DNA of 9,930 nt from Rhodoferax sp. (GCA_030683195.1 JAUXQA010000069.1:1-9930), one strand, 5' to 3'. Positions 1-7,022 are shown, numbered from the stretch's first letter. Program-made: numbers and translations. The notes: generated from the letters alone by a model not told the origin.

Positions 1-190
1 GCGCATGGTCGAATTCCTGGATTCAGTCACCTTGCAAAAGCTGGTAGATGACCAGCTTGCCAAGGGCTTGCAGGTTGAAGACAAGCCCAGCGTGAAACGG
101 GCTATCTCTGCCATGCCGATCTCCCGGCCTATCCGCATGAACATACCTAATTCGGTGTTTGCCTTGGGCAATGCGTTTTCAAAGATCTGA
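1..190 (+). CDS. iscR: IscR, Fe-S cluster-sensing transcription regulator (3' end only)
   Basis: This is the C-terminal tail of the Rrf2-family regulator IscR. The frame is open to the left edge: base 1 ends a codon and CGC at 2-4 is in frame before the ATG at 5, so that ATG is internal. About 62 residues are visible. The segment FLDSVTLQKLVDDQLAKG corresponds to the region after the cluster-binding cysteines in known IscR proteins, where E. coli reads FLNNITLGELVNNQ. The rest of the tail is a basic, variable extension ending in NAFSKI. The helix-turn-helix and the three cluster-ligand cysteines lie upstream of the window. The gene is 28 bases ahead of iscS in the same direction, the normal place for IscR as first gene and autorepressor of an isc operon. 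The operon promoter and IscR operators are also outside the window. Assignment rests on the tail motif plus position. Confidence 0.88.
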   Translation, partial: RMVEFLDSVTLQKLVDDQLAKGLQVEDKPSVKRAISAMPISRPIRMNIPNSVFALGNAFSKI

Positions 191-218
191 TTTTTAATTA
201 GCCAGCAGCGAGCCAGCC

Positions 219-1439
219 ATGGACACCACACCACATTTCCCGATTTACATGGATTACAGCGCGACCAACCCCTGCGACGAGCGGGTGGTTGACGCCATGA
301 TTCCTTGGTTACGCCAGCACTTTGGTAACCCCGCATCTCGCAGTCATGCTTGGGGCTGGGAAGCCGAGGCCGCCGTAGAAAACGCACGCGAGCAAGTTGC
401 CGCATTGATTGGTGCAGACCCCCGCGAGATCGTCTGGACCTCCGGCGCCACTGAATCCAACAATTTGGCCATCAAGGGTGCGGCTGGTTTTTACAAGACC
501 AAAGGCAAGCATGTGATCACGGTCAAGACCGAGCACAAAGCCGTGCTGGACACCTGTCGCGAGTTGGAGCGTCAAGGCTTTGAGGTGACTTATCTGGATG
601 TGCAGGCTGACGGCCTGCTGGACCTGGAGGTTTTCAAAGCGGCGATTCGCTCGGACACCATTTTGGCGAGCGTGATGTTTGTCAACAACGAAATTGGTGT
701 GATTCAGGACATCGCTGCGATTGGCGCGATTTGTCGTGAAAAGGGTGTTGTGTTCCATGTGGATGCCGCGCAGGCGACGGGCCGGGTCGACATCGATTTG
801 AGCACCTTGCCGGTGGACCTGATGAGTTTGACCGCCCACAAGACTTATGGCCCCAAAGGAATGGGTGCTTTGTACGTGCGGCGCAAACCGCGTATTCGTC
901 TGGAAGCCCAAATGCACGGCGGTGGCCATGAGCGCGGCATGCGTTCGGGCACCTTGCCAACGCATCAGATTGTGGGCATGGGAGAGGCTTACCGCATCGC
1001 CAAGGCTGAGATGGCCGTGGAGAATGCCCGCATCCGCGCTCTGCATGACCGCATGTTGGCTGGCCTGAAAGATGTCGAGCAGGTATTTATCAACGGCCAC
1101 CTGGATAAGCGGGTGCCGCACAACCTGAACATGAGCTTCAACTATGTTGAGGGTGAATCCCTGATCATGGGCATCAAGGGCTTGGCAGTCTCCAGCGGAT
1201 CAGCCTGTACATCAGCGAGCCTTGAGCCTAGCTATGTCCTCAGGGCGCTGGGCCGAAGTGACGAACTGGCGCACAGCAGTCTGCGCATGACTATCGGTCG
1301 TTACACGACCGAGGCCGAAATTGACTACGCCATTGACACAATCAAGGTCAACGTCGCCAAACTTCGTGACCTGAGCCCCTTGTGGGACATGTACAAAGAA
1401 GGCATTGACATCAGCACCATTCAGTGGGCTGCTCACTAA
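219..1439 (+). CDS. iscS: Cysteine desulfurase IscS
   Basis: A PLP-dependent class V aminotransferase-fold enzyme. It converts L-cysteine to alanine and passes the persulfide sulfur to IscU and to other acceptors such as tRNA thiolation enzymes. It is cytosolic. The 406 residues match the usual length (E. coli 404). The PLP Schiff-base lysine is K208 in SLTAHKTYGPKG, preceded by H207. H106 (TEHK) and D182/Q185 (HVDAAQ) are cofactor contacts. The catalytic mobile-loop cysteine is C330 in SSGSACTSAS, followed by the LEPSYVLRALG stretch typical of the IscS (group I) type rather than SufS. The C-terminal helix that docks IscU is present, ending in STIQWAAH. ATG 219 has only a weak purine stretch upstream, but it places the conserved PIYMDYSATNP start correctly. 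It is the second gene of the isc operon, 30 bases before iscU. Confidence 0.98.
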   Translation: MDTTPHFPIYMDYSATNPCDERVVDAMIPWLRQHFGNPASRSHAWGWEAEAAVENAREQVAALIGADPREIVWTSGATESNNLAIKGAAGFYKTKGKHVITVKTEHKAVLDTCRELERQGFEVTYLDVQADGLLDLEVFKAAIRSDTILASVMFVNNEIGVIQDIAAIGAICREKGVVFHVDAAQATGRVDIDLSTLPVDLMSLTAHKTYGPKGMGALYVRRKPRIRLEAQMHGGGHERGMRSGTLPTHQIVGMGEAYRIAKAEMAVENARIRALHDRMLAGLKDVEQVFINGHLDKRVPHNLNMSFNYVEGESLIMGIKGLAVSSGSACTSASLEPSYVLRALGRSDELAHSSLRMTIGRYTTEAEIDYAIDTIKVNVAKLRDLSPLWDMYKEGIDISTIQWAAH

Positions 1440-1457
1440 ACACTGTCCCAAATCATT

Positions 1458-1462
1458 GGAGA
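1458..1462 (+). promoter_or_regulatory. Ribosome binding site of iscU
   Basis: GGAGA lies 7 bases before ATG 1470. It is the clearest Shine-Dalgarno sequence in the isc operon, where iscS, hscB, hscA and fdx have weak ones. This fits IscU, the scaffold, being needed in larger amounts than the other members. The expression level itself is inference. Confidence 0.6.
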
Positions 1463-1469
1463 AAAAATA

Positions 1470-1868
1470 ATGGCTTATTCTGAAAAAGTTGTCGATCATT
1501 ACGAAAACCCGCGCAACGTCGGCTCTTTTGACAAGGGTGACGATTCGGTAGGTACAGGTATGGTGGGCGCACCGGCATGCGGTGACGTCATGAAGCTGCA
1601 AATCAAGGTCAATCCCGAGACGGGTGTGATTGAAGACGCACGCTTCAAGACCTACGGTTGTGGCTCGGCCATCGCTTCATCGTCATTGGTGACCGAATGG
1701 GTCAAAGGCAAAACGCTGGATCAGGCCGCAGCTTTGAAAAACAGCGAAATTGCCGAGGAGTTGGCGCTGCCACCGGTGAAGATTCATTGCTCTATCCTGG
1801 CGGAAGATGCCATCAAAGCGGCGGTGGATGACTACCGCAAGAAGCACATCGCTGCGCAGACTCACTGA
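1470..1868 (+). CDS. iscU: Iron-sulfur cluster assembly scaffold IscU
   Basis: This is the scaffold on which [2Fe-2S] and [4Fe-4S] clusters are assembled from IscS sulfur and then handed on with HscA/HscB help. It has 132 residues, slightly longer than E. coli IscU (128). The three conserved cysteines are C37 (APACGDVM), C64 (YGCGSAIA) and C107 (KIHCSILAEDAI), with the cluster-destabilising D39 and with H106 beside the last cysteine. The chaperone recognition motif LPPVK is intact at 100-104, so this is the HscA-dependent ISC-type scaffold and not SufU or NifU. It has a good Shine-Dalgarno sequence. The stop codon is followed after a single base by the ATG of iscA, so translation of the two is probably coupled. 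A short HIAAQTH tail extends past the usual end. Confidence 0.98.
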   Translation: MAYSEKVVDHYENPRNVGSFDKGDDSVGTGMVGAPACGDVMKLQIKVNPETGVIEDARFKTYGCGSAIASSSLVTEWVKGKTLDQAAALKNSEIAEELALPPVKIHCSILAEDAIKAAVDDYRKKHIAAQTH

Positions 1869-1869
1869 G

Positions 1870-2193
1870 ATGGCTGTCACGTTGACTGAAGCCGCTGCAC
1901 GCCATGTGAGCCGCTACCTGGCCAAGCGGGGCAAGGGCGTTGGGGTTCGACTGGGCGTCAAGACCACCGGTTGCTCAGGACTGGCCTACAAGCTTGAGTA
2001 TGTGGATGCCGCCGAGCCAGAAGATATGGTCTTTGAAGGACATGGCGTCAAGGTGTTGGTGGAGCCCAAAAGCTTTGCTTATCTGGATGGCACGGAGCTC
2101 GATTTTGTGCGCGAAGGCCTGAATGAAGGCTTCAAATTTAACAACCCGCGTGAGCGTGATCGCTGCGGCTGCGGTGAGTCGTTTCGGGTGTGA
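1870..2193 (+). CDS. iscA: A-type Fe-S carrier IscA
   Basis: An A-type cluster carrier of the HesB/IscA family that accepts clusters from the ISC scaffold and delivers them, especially [4Fe-4S], to apo-proteins. It has 107 residues, the family length. The three ligand cysteines are exactly where expected: C35 in TTGCSGLAY, and C99 and C101 in the C-terminal CGCGESFRV. An upstream in-frame ATG at 1807 exists inside iscU. ATG 1870 is preferred because it yields the conserved start MAVTLTEAAA and sits one base after the iscU stop. The 3' end overlaps the GTG start of hscB by four bases, so hscB is probably translated by re-initiation. Position between iscU and hscB separates it from ErpA and SufA paralogues. 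Confidence 0.97.
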   Translation: MAVTLTEAAARHVSRYLAKRGKGVGVRLGVKTTGCSGLAYKLEYVDAAEPEDMVFEGHGVKVLVEPKSFAYLDGTELDFVREGLNEGFKFNNPRERDRCGCGESFRV

Positions 2194-2723
2194 ATCTCCA
2201 GTCTTCGGATTTTGAATTGTTTGGTCTGACACCCGGGTTTGCCCAGGACCGAGCCTTCATTGATGTGCGCTGGAAAGACTTGCAACGAGAAGTGCACCCT
2301 GACAAGTTTGCAGCGCAAGGCGCGGCCGCTCAGCGGATTTCCATGCAATGGTCGGTGCGCATCAATGAAGCCTACCAGCGATTGAAAGAGCCGCTCAAGA
2401 GGGCAGCCTACCTCTGCGAACTGAACGGTGTGCCCGTCAATGCGGAGAACAACACGGCCATGCCTGCTGAATTCCTCATGCAGCAGATGGAGTGGCGTGA
2501 AGCACTCGACGAAGCGACCACCACAGTTGAGTTGAACGTGCTTGACGGATTGGTTCGATTTGCTCGCGTGCAGGCCTTGCAATTGTGTGCGGAGTTTCTT
2601 GACGATAAACAAGATTACCAATCAGCGGTGGGGCAGGTGAGGGCGTTGATGTTTATCGATCGATTCTCGCGCGACATTGAAGCCCGCCTTGATCAAATGG
2701 ACACCACAGACGGGGGACAATAG
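2190..2723 (+). CDS. hscB: Co-chaperone HscB (J-type)
   Basis: The J-domain partner of HscA. It binds IscU with its C-terminal helical domain, delivers it to HscA and stimulates HscA ATPase. It has 177 residues (E. coli 171). The N-terminal J domain covers about residues 5-75, with the obligatory HPD at 36-38 in EVHPDKF followed by AYQRLKEPLKRAAYL. A linker leads to a C-terminal domain starting near 90 with LMQQMEWREAL (96-106), the conserved IscU-binding helix. The start is a GTG inside the end of iscA (the bases GTGA are shared with its stop). A weak GGTGAG lies 11 bases upstream. No later start would keep the DFELFGL beginning of the J domain, so the GTG choice is well supported. It is followed after 24 bases by hscA. 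Confidence 0.96.
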   Translation: MNLQSSDFELFGLTPGFAQDRAFIDVRWKDLQREVHPDKFAAQGAAAQRISMQWSVRINEAYQRLKEPLKRAAYLCELNGVPVNAENNTAMPAEFLMQQMEWREALDEATTTVELNVLDGLVRFARVQALQLCAEFLDDKQDYQSAVGQVRALMFIDRFSRDIEARLDQMDTTDGGQ

Positions 2724-2747
2724 CGCCCCGTTTCCCTCAAATAAATC

Positions 2748-4604
2748 ATGGCGCTTTTACAAATTTCTGAACCCGGTCAGTCCCCCAACCCGCATGAGCG
2801 ACGCTTGGCGGTAGGCATCGACTTGGGTACCACGCACTCCTTGGTCGCTTCGGTGCGCCATGGCGTTGCCGAATGTTTGCCCGATGAGCAGGGTCGGGTC
2901 ATCCTTCCATCAGTCGTTCGCTACCTGGCCGGCGATCGGCGGCAAATTGGGTTTGAGGCAGAAGCCTCTTTGGCACTTGACCCTGAAAATACGCTGGCTT
3001 CGGTCAAGCGCTTCATGGGCCGGAGCCTCAAGGATGTGGCCGGAGCCGACAAGCTGCCGTATCGGTTTGTGAATCACCCTGGCATGTTGGGCCTGCAGAC
3101 AGTGCAGGGCGAAAAGTCCCCTGTCGAGGTGAGTGCCGAGATCCTGGCTACATTGCGGTATCGCGCAGAAGATACGCTGGGCGATGACCTGTATGGCGCG
3201 GTGATCACCGTGCCGGCTTATTTCGACGACGCTCAGCGCCAAGCGACCAAAGATGCGGCGCAATTGGCAGGCCTCAATGTGCTGCGTCTGATCAATGAGC
3301 CCACAGCTGCTGCCATTGCCTATGGGCTGGACAACGGCAGCGAGGGTACATATGCCATTTTTGACCTGGGTGGAGGCACGTTTGACATCTCCATCTTGCG
3401 CCTGACGCAGGGCGTGTTTGAAGTCGTAGCCACTGGCGGTGACTCTGCCCTCGGGGGCGATGATTACGACCACGCCCTTGCGCAGTGGGTTTTGACCCAG
3501 TCGGGTGCGCAGGCCTTGGAGGCCTCCGATAAAGCTGCCGTCAAGGTGGCGGCGCGCGCTTGCAAGGAGGCCTTGTCCGTCGAGGCGTCCGCCATGTTCA
3601 AGGCAGCTCTGGCCACCACCGAGATCAGTTTGAATGTGACCGTAGCGCAGTTTGAGGCCGCCACAAGCGCCCTGACTGCGCGCACCCTCAACGCGGCACG
3701 CAAAGCCTTGCGCGATGCACGTTTGGCAGTGGATGAAATCAAAGGCGTGGTGATGGTCGGTGGCTCAACCCGCATGCCCCAAATTCAAAAAGCCGTTGCT
3801 AACTTTTTTGGGTGTGAGCCGCTGAACAACCTGAATCCCGATGAAGTAGTGGCTTTGGGTGCCGCGATTCAGGCCAATCAGTTGGCGGGCAACAACACCG
3901 CCGGCGAACTTTTGCTGTTGGATGTGATTCCCTTGTCGCTTGGCGTCGAAACGATGGGTGGTTTGGTCGAGCGCATTGTCTTGCGTAACGAAACCATTCC
4001 CACAGCCAAGGCCCAGGACTTCACCACCTACCAGGACGGCCAGACAGCGCTGGCTTTGCACGTGGTTCAAGGTGAACGCGACCTGGTGGCCGATTGCCGC
4101 AGTTTGGCCCGCTTTGAGTTGCGTGGCATTCCGCCCATGGCGGCCGGTGCGGCGCGCATTCGGGTGACCTTCACGGTGGACGCTGATGGCCTGCTCAACG
4201 TGAGTGCGCGGGAGCAGGTCAGTGGTGTGGAAGCCCGCATCGATGTGAAGCCCACTTACGGCCTCGGCGACGACCAGATTGCCCGGATGCTGCAAGACAG
4301 TTTCACCACGGCTGAGGCGGACATGAAATCCCGTGCATTGGTGGAAGCCCGCGTCGATGCCGACCGCATGCTGCTGGCGACTTTGAGTGCGCTGGCGGCA
4401 GACGGTGACCTGTTGTCGGAGTCCGATCGCGGCCAGATTGATGCTTTGATGGCTGAACTGCGCACGACGATTACGCTTGACGATGCGGCCGTTGTCGAGG
4501 CCGCGTCCCAGACACTCGCCAAAGGCACCGAGGCATTCGCGGCGATGCGAATGAACCGAGGCATCCAGAAGGCCTTGGCGGGCAAGACAATCGACACCAT
4601 TTGA
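2748..4604 (+). CDS. hscA: Hsp70-type chaperone HscA
   Basis: A specialised Hsp70 that binds the LPPVK motif of IscU and uses ATP to promote cluster transfer. It has 618 residues (E. coli HscA 616). The nucleotide-binding domain begins with the phosphate-1 loop GIDLGTTHS (23-31). It continues with LINEPTAAAIAYGLD (181-195), the phosphate-2 motif FDLGGGTFDISIL (205-217) and the adenosine motif VVMVGGSTRMP (334-344). The interdomain linker is LLLLDVIPLSLG (388-399). The substrate-binding beta sandwich covers about 400-505 and a helical lid the remainder. The C-terminus lacks the acidic EEVD-like or low-complexity tail of DnaK, as usual in HscA. No obvious Shine-Dalgarno sequence precedes ATG 2748. 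The position between hscB and fdx settles HscA over DnaK. Confidence 0.98.
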   Translation: MALLQISEPGQSPNPHERRLAVGIDLGTTHSLVASVRHGVAECLPDEQGRVILPSVVRYLAGDRRQIGFEAEASLALDPENTLASVKRFMGRSLKDVAGADKLPYRFVNHPGMLGLQTVQGEKSPVEVSAEILATLRYRAEDTLGDDLYGAVITVPAYFDDAQRQATKDAAQLAGLNVLRLINEPTAAAIAYGLDNGSEGTYAIFDLGGGTFDISILRLTQGVFEVVATGGDSALGGDDYDHALAQWVLTQSGAQALEASDKAAVKVAARACKEALSVEASAMFKAALATTEISLNVTVAQFEAATSALTARTLNAARKALRDARLAVDEIKGVVMVGGSTRMPQIQKAVANFFGCEPLNNLNPDEVVALGAAIQANQLAGNNTAGELLLLDVIPLSLGVETMGGLVERIVLRNETIPTAKAQDFTTYQDGQTALALHVVQGERDLVADCRSLARFELRGIPPMAAGAARIRVTFTVDADGLLNVSAREQVSGVEARIDVKPTYGLGDDQIARMLQDSFTTAEADMKSRALVEARVDADRMLLATLSALAADGDLLSESDRGQIDALMAELRTTITLDDAAVVEAASQTLAKGTEAFAAMRMNRGIQKALAGKTIDTI

Positions 4605-4623
4605 ATCTGAACGAAAAATTTTC

Positions 4624-4962
4624 ATGCCCATCATCAAAATATTGCCCCATCCCGAATATTGCCCGCAGGGCGCCCAGATCTCTGCTCCCGCGGGCACATC
4701 AATCTGCGAGGCCATGCTGGACAACCACATCAACATCGAGCACGCCTGCGACATGAGTTGTGCTTGCACGACCTGTCACGTGATCGTGCGGGAGGGTTTC
4801 GCCACGCTCAATGAGCCCGATGAAAACGAAGAAGATCTGCTGGATCGCGCTTGGGGTCTGGAGCCCAACTCGCGCCTGGGTTGCCAAGCCTTCCTGGCGC
4901 AAAACGACGTGGTGGTGGAGATACCCAAGTACACCATCAACCACGCCAAGGAAAACCACTGA
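4624..4962 (+). CDS. fdx: ISC-type [2Fe-2S] ferredoxin
   Basis: An adrenodoxin-type ferredoxin of the isc operon, thought to supply electrons for cluster assembly on IscS/IscU. It has 112 residues (E. coli Fdx 111). The four [2Fe-2S] ligands are C42, C48 and C51 in the CX5CX2C pattern of ACDMSCACTTCH, and C87 in RLGCQAF. The additional conserved C46, implicated in cluster assembly in the family, is also present. The acidic stretch EPDENEEDLLDRA (64-76) is the usual partner-binding helix. It starts 19 bases after hscA with a poor ribosome binding site, so translation may depend on the upstream gene. No iscX follows. The next gene, dnaQ, begins 9 bases after the stop. Confidence 0.97.
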   Translation: MPIIKILPHPEYCPQGAQISAPAGTSICEAMLDNHINIEHACDMSCACTTCHVIVREGFATLNEPDENEEDLLDRAWGLEPNSRLGCQAFLAQNDVVVEIPKYTINHAKENH

Positions 4963-4971
4963 GCCCGGCCC

Positions 4972-5673
4972 ATGCGTCAAATTTTTCTTGATACCGAAAC
5001 CACAGGCCTGTCGGCTGATAGCGGTGACCGCATCATTGAGATCGGCTGTGTCGAGTTGTTCAATCGCAAGCTGACCGGCAATAACTTGCATTTCTATCTG
5101 AATCCCGGGCGTGACAGTCACGAGGAAGCGCTCAAGGTGCATGGCATCACCACCGAGTTCCTGAAGGACAAGCCCAAGTTTGCGGCGGTGGCCGATGAAT
5201 TGATGGCGTATTTGCAGGATGCCGAAGTCATCATTCACAACGCTGCATTTGACGTCGGTTTCTTGAACAAAGAGCTTGAATTGATCGGCCGTCCTGCATT
5301 CACAGGCTTGGTCGGTGGTGTCATCGACACCTTGGTCATGGCCAAGGAAATGTTTCCCGGCAAACGCAACTCGCTCAACGCCTTATGTGATCGTCTCGGT
5401 GTGGACAACTCCGGGCGGGTGTTGCACGGCGCCTTGCTGGATGCCGAGTTGCTGGCCGATGTGTACATCAACTTGACGCGTGGTCAGGACGCGTTGTTGA
5501 TGGATGCTGGTCCTGAGCAGTTGGATGGCAGTGTGGTGGTGAACCTGGATTTGCGTATGTTTGATTTGCCCGTGCTGGCGGCCAACGATGAGGAGATCAC
5601 GGCCCACCATGAAGTGCTCAAACAAATTGACAAATCCAGCGGTGGAAAGACAATTTGGCAGGCTTTGGCTTGA
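4972..5673 (+). CDS. dnaQ: DNA polymerase III epsilon subunit (3'-5' proofreading exonuclease)
   Basis: The proofreading subunit of the replicative polymerase core, of the DEDDh exonuclease family. It has 233 residues (E. coli 243). Exo I is FLDTETTG with D7 and E9. Exo II is IIHNAAFDVGF with D94. Exo III is LHGALLDAELLA with H152 and D157. All catalytic residues are therefore present. The C-terminal piece HEVLKQIDKSSGGKTIW (213-229) matches the segment by which epsilon binds the alpha polymerase subunit, arguing against a stand-alone exonuclease. It lies 9 bases downstream of fdx with no terminator between, so it is probably co-transcribed with isc at least in part. This is an unusual link between a replication gene and Fe-S assembly, and probably just positional. 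A tRNA gene follows 39 bases after the stop. Confidence 0.97.
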   Translation: MRQIFLDTETTGLSADSGDRIIEIGCVELFNRKLTGNNLHFYLNPGRDSHEEALKVHGITTEFLKDKPKFAAVADELMAYLQDAEVIIHNAAFDVGFLNKELELIGRPAFTGLVGGVIDTLVMAKEMFPGKRNSLNALCDRLGVDNSGRVLHGALLDAELLADVYINLTRGQDALLMDAGPEQLDGSVVVNLDLRMFDLPVLAANDEEITAHHEVLKQIDKSSGGKTIWQALA

Positions 5674-5678
5674 AGATA

Positions 5679-5687
5679 TGGCATAAT
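5679..5687 (+). promoter_or_regulatory. Candidate extended -10 promoter for tRNA-Val
   Basis: TGGCATAAT has the TGn-(-10) form of an extended -10 element, five of six matches to TATAAT. It starts 6 bases after the dnaQ stop and 26 bases before the mature tRNA 5' end. A plausible start site would be near 5694, leaving a short leader for RNase P. No good -35 sits at 16-18 bases, so the tRNA could also be made by read-through from dnaQ. Confidence 0.4.
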
Positions 5688-5712
5688 TCGAGGCTTACCT
5701 GATAAGAATTCA

Positions 5713-5787
5713 GGGAGATTAGCTCAGGGGTAGAGCACTGCATTCACACTGCAGGGGTCACAAGTTCGAAACTTGTATCTCCCACCA
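5713..5787 (+). tRNA. tRNA-Val (anticodon CAC)
   Basis: A complete cloverleaf of 75 bases can be drawn. The acceptor stem GGGAGAT (5713-5719) pairs with ATCTCCC (5777-5783). The D arm contains TAGCTCAGGGGTAGAGCA. The anticodon stem is CTGCA/TGCAG (5738-5742 with 5750-5754), with loop TTCACAC and anticodon CAC at 5745-5747. The T stem is ACAAG/CTTGT with loop TTCGAAA. The discriminator is A and the CCA end is encoded (5785-5787). CAC reads the valine codon GUG, a frequent codon in the neighbouring genes. The gene lies directly downstream of dnaQ and is followed by its own terminator. Its 3' end marks the boundary between conserved and accessory DNA and would be a typical integration site. Confidence 0.97.
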
Positions 5788-5805
5788 ACCTAAACGTTGT
5801 AAATC

Positions 5806-5838
5806 AAGGACTTAGCGTAAACGTTAAGTCCTTTTTTT
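5806..5838 (+). terminator. Intrinsic terminator after tRNA-Val
   Basis: A perfect 9-base stem, AAGGACTTA (5806-5814) with TAAGTCCTT (5825-5833), encloses a 10-base loop. It runs into seven consecutive T (5832-5838). This is a textbook Rho-independent terminator ending the isc-dnaQ-tRNA transcript. Confidence 0.92.
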
Positions 5839-6082
5839 ATGTCTGGTGTCTAAAAAAATCTTGGACGATAGTGGATTTGGACGTTTATTCTTCCGAAGCG
5901 AACGCATGTTTCGCAGAGCAGAATCTGTGAATCGTCCTGTGTTGAACTTTGTTGCAGAAAAAAATTTGCGCTGTAGGTCGATTGGGACGGTGATCTGAAG
6001 TTCGATCTGAAAAGTGGCAGTCATGCCAATGAAGATGTAAAACAGATCGGTGATGGGTGCCTGTGGAAATTTAACCCTTGAC
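5839..6082. other. Gene-poor stretch with one weak, possibly decayed minus-strand reading frame
   Basis: No convincing gene is seen here. The longest frame runs on the minus strand from ATG 6024 to a stop inside the tRNA terminator (5824), 66 residues, without a ribosome binding site. Its middle (RKFFSATKFNTGRFTDSALRN) looks like the start of small AlpA/excisionase-like winged-helix proteins. A neighbouring frame then continues with VRFGRINVQIHYRPRFF, which resembles their VRIGRKVLI-type end, so a frameshifted remnant is possible. The resemblance is by eye and weak, and the overlap with the terminator argues against an intact gene. GATCTGAA occurs twice close together (5992-5999 and 6004-6011) without evident meaning. 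Confidence 0.22.
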
Positions 6083-6592
6083 TCATTGCCAAAAGTACCA
6101 AATCCCCAATCCGATGCATCCGTACATCAAGCCAGACCAAGCCCCAACCTCAAAGTCGGTGGGAGATGGGATGCAAGAAAACAAAGAACAGGCTGTGATG
6201 TATCCAGACGCCACCCAGATCAAGTAATTTCCGATCTGAAAATTAGGCAGCATCCAATGTTCAAATAGCAGCCAACCGATGCCAAGCATCAAAAAAGGGG
6301 CAAACGCTACAGGTGCTGCGTTCCAGATATTCAGATTGGAAAAACTGACTGAACCCAACACCAAAGTGTCATCTTGGCGTTTTGGGAAGATTGAAAACGA
6401 TCTGGGCTTGGCAAAAAGAAGCAAACCCATAAGACAATGCAAAAGTTCGTGTGTAACCGTGCCGGGGAGGCTGATCATTGCAAGCTGCCACTTGGAATAA
6501 CGCACCGAACGCATGACGAGTAACCAAGTCATTATCAGCACCGAAGATGCAAGCGTTTCAGTCGCCATGGAAAGATTTTTGGGCAAGGGCAT
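6083..6592 (-). CDS. Small multi-pass membrane protein with HELLH zinc-protease-like motif
   Basis: I do not recognise a named gene. Started at ATG 6592 the protein has 169 residues. A TTG at 6616 would add eight, and neither start has a clear ribosome binding site. Hydrophobic segments lie at about 14-28, 38-61, 93-111, 119-137 and 151-168, so it is an integral inner-membrane protein. Within the second is GTVTHELLHCLMG, with HExxH at 48-52, the zinc site of metallopeptidases. SPTDF near the C-terminus has D146 where M50-type (site-2 protease-like) enzymes carry their third metal ligand. This layout, HExxH in one membrane helix and an aspartate in a later one, suggests a minimal M50B-like intramembrane protease, but activity is inference. 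It lies 40 bases downstream of the 96-residue gene on the same strand, probably in one transcript. Confidence 0.72.
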   Translation of the reverse strand: MPLPKNLSMATETLASSVLIMTWLLVMRSVRYSKWQLAMISLPGTVTHELLHCLMGLLLFAKPRSFSIFPKRQDDTLVLGSVSFSNLNIWNAAPVAFAPFLMLGIGWLLFEHWMLPNFQIGNYLIWVASGYITACSLFSCIPSPTDFEVGAWSGLMYGCIGLGIWYFWQ

Positions 6593-6632
6593 GTTGAAGA
6601 AAGATCGCTCCGGCAAGAGAGCGTCATTTCAA

Positions 6633-6923
6633 TCAGACTGACAGCGTGTAGACCATGGCTCCAGCACGTTCGGCGGTGCTATGCCCCAGCAAAGCTTTGT
6701 CCCATTCGGAACTGAGTGCCACAACTTCCGGTACCAGACCATTTGTCATCGCCGAAACTTCCTCTACGGCAGCGTCGAATTCGGCCACCAGTTCACGTGT
6801 CTCCAGAAACAGTCGCGCGACCATAGACCCACCCGAGTCGATCACAACAAGGTAGCGTGCCGGCTGTCGATGCGACTCGGGACTATGCTTTCCCGGTGAT
6901 TCCATACCAAATGTTTGACTCAT
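6633..6923 (-). CDS. Conserved protein of unknown function with DSGGSM motif
   Basis: A 96-residue soluble protein with no signal peptide or membrane segment. After a variable, polar first 20 residues comes a compact domain. It holds YLVVIDSGGSMVARLFL (24-40), then an acidic helix ending EFDAAVEEVSAMT, then WDKALLGHSTAERAGA near the C-terminus. I remember closely similar small hypothetical proteins in Burkholderiales and Pseudomonas, often near plasmid or integrative-element genes, but no function is known to me. The alternation of a beta strand with a DSGG turn and an amphipathic helix suggests a small alpha/beta fold. ATG 6923 follows GCAAGATGAACG, a poor ribosome binding site. M7 is an alternative start. 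It faces away from the 65-residue gene across a 164-base intergenic region holding a LexA-box-like site, and may share control with it. Confidence 0.75.
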   Translation of the reverse strand: MSQTFGMESPGKHSPESHRQPARYLVVIDSGGSMVARLFLETRELVAEFDAAVEEVSAMTNGLVPEVVALSSEWDKALLGHSTAERAGAMVYTLSV

Positions 6924-7022
6924 CGTTCATCTTGCCACAGTTGCGCAGTCAGGGTGTAAGAAGTACAAAGCCAGCAACTGAAATTAAGACTCCGATTGAC
7001 CTGTAAGACCTTTGAGCATCCG

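Noticed and set aside
309..1121. Long minus-strand open frame opposite iscS
   Set aside because: It lies wholly antisense to a gene with every catalytic residue intact. Its translation has no recognisable motifs and is a codon-bias shadow.
3765..4769. Minus-strand 334-codon frame opposite hscA and the start of fdx
   Set aside because: Antisense to two certain genes, low-complexity translation, no ribosome binding site of note.
6159..6168. GGTGGGAGAT, reverse complement of the tRNA-Val 3' end (ATCTCCCACC), as a possible att copy
   Set aside because: Only 10 bases and in inverted orientation, inside the coding sequence for SPTDF of the membrane protein. Integration would give a longer direct repeat.
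6050..6268. Plus-strand 72-codon frame
   Set aside because: Antisense to the HELLH membrane protein, whose membrane-helix pattern and zinc motif are far more protein-like.
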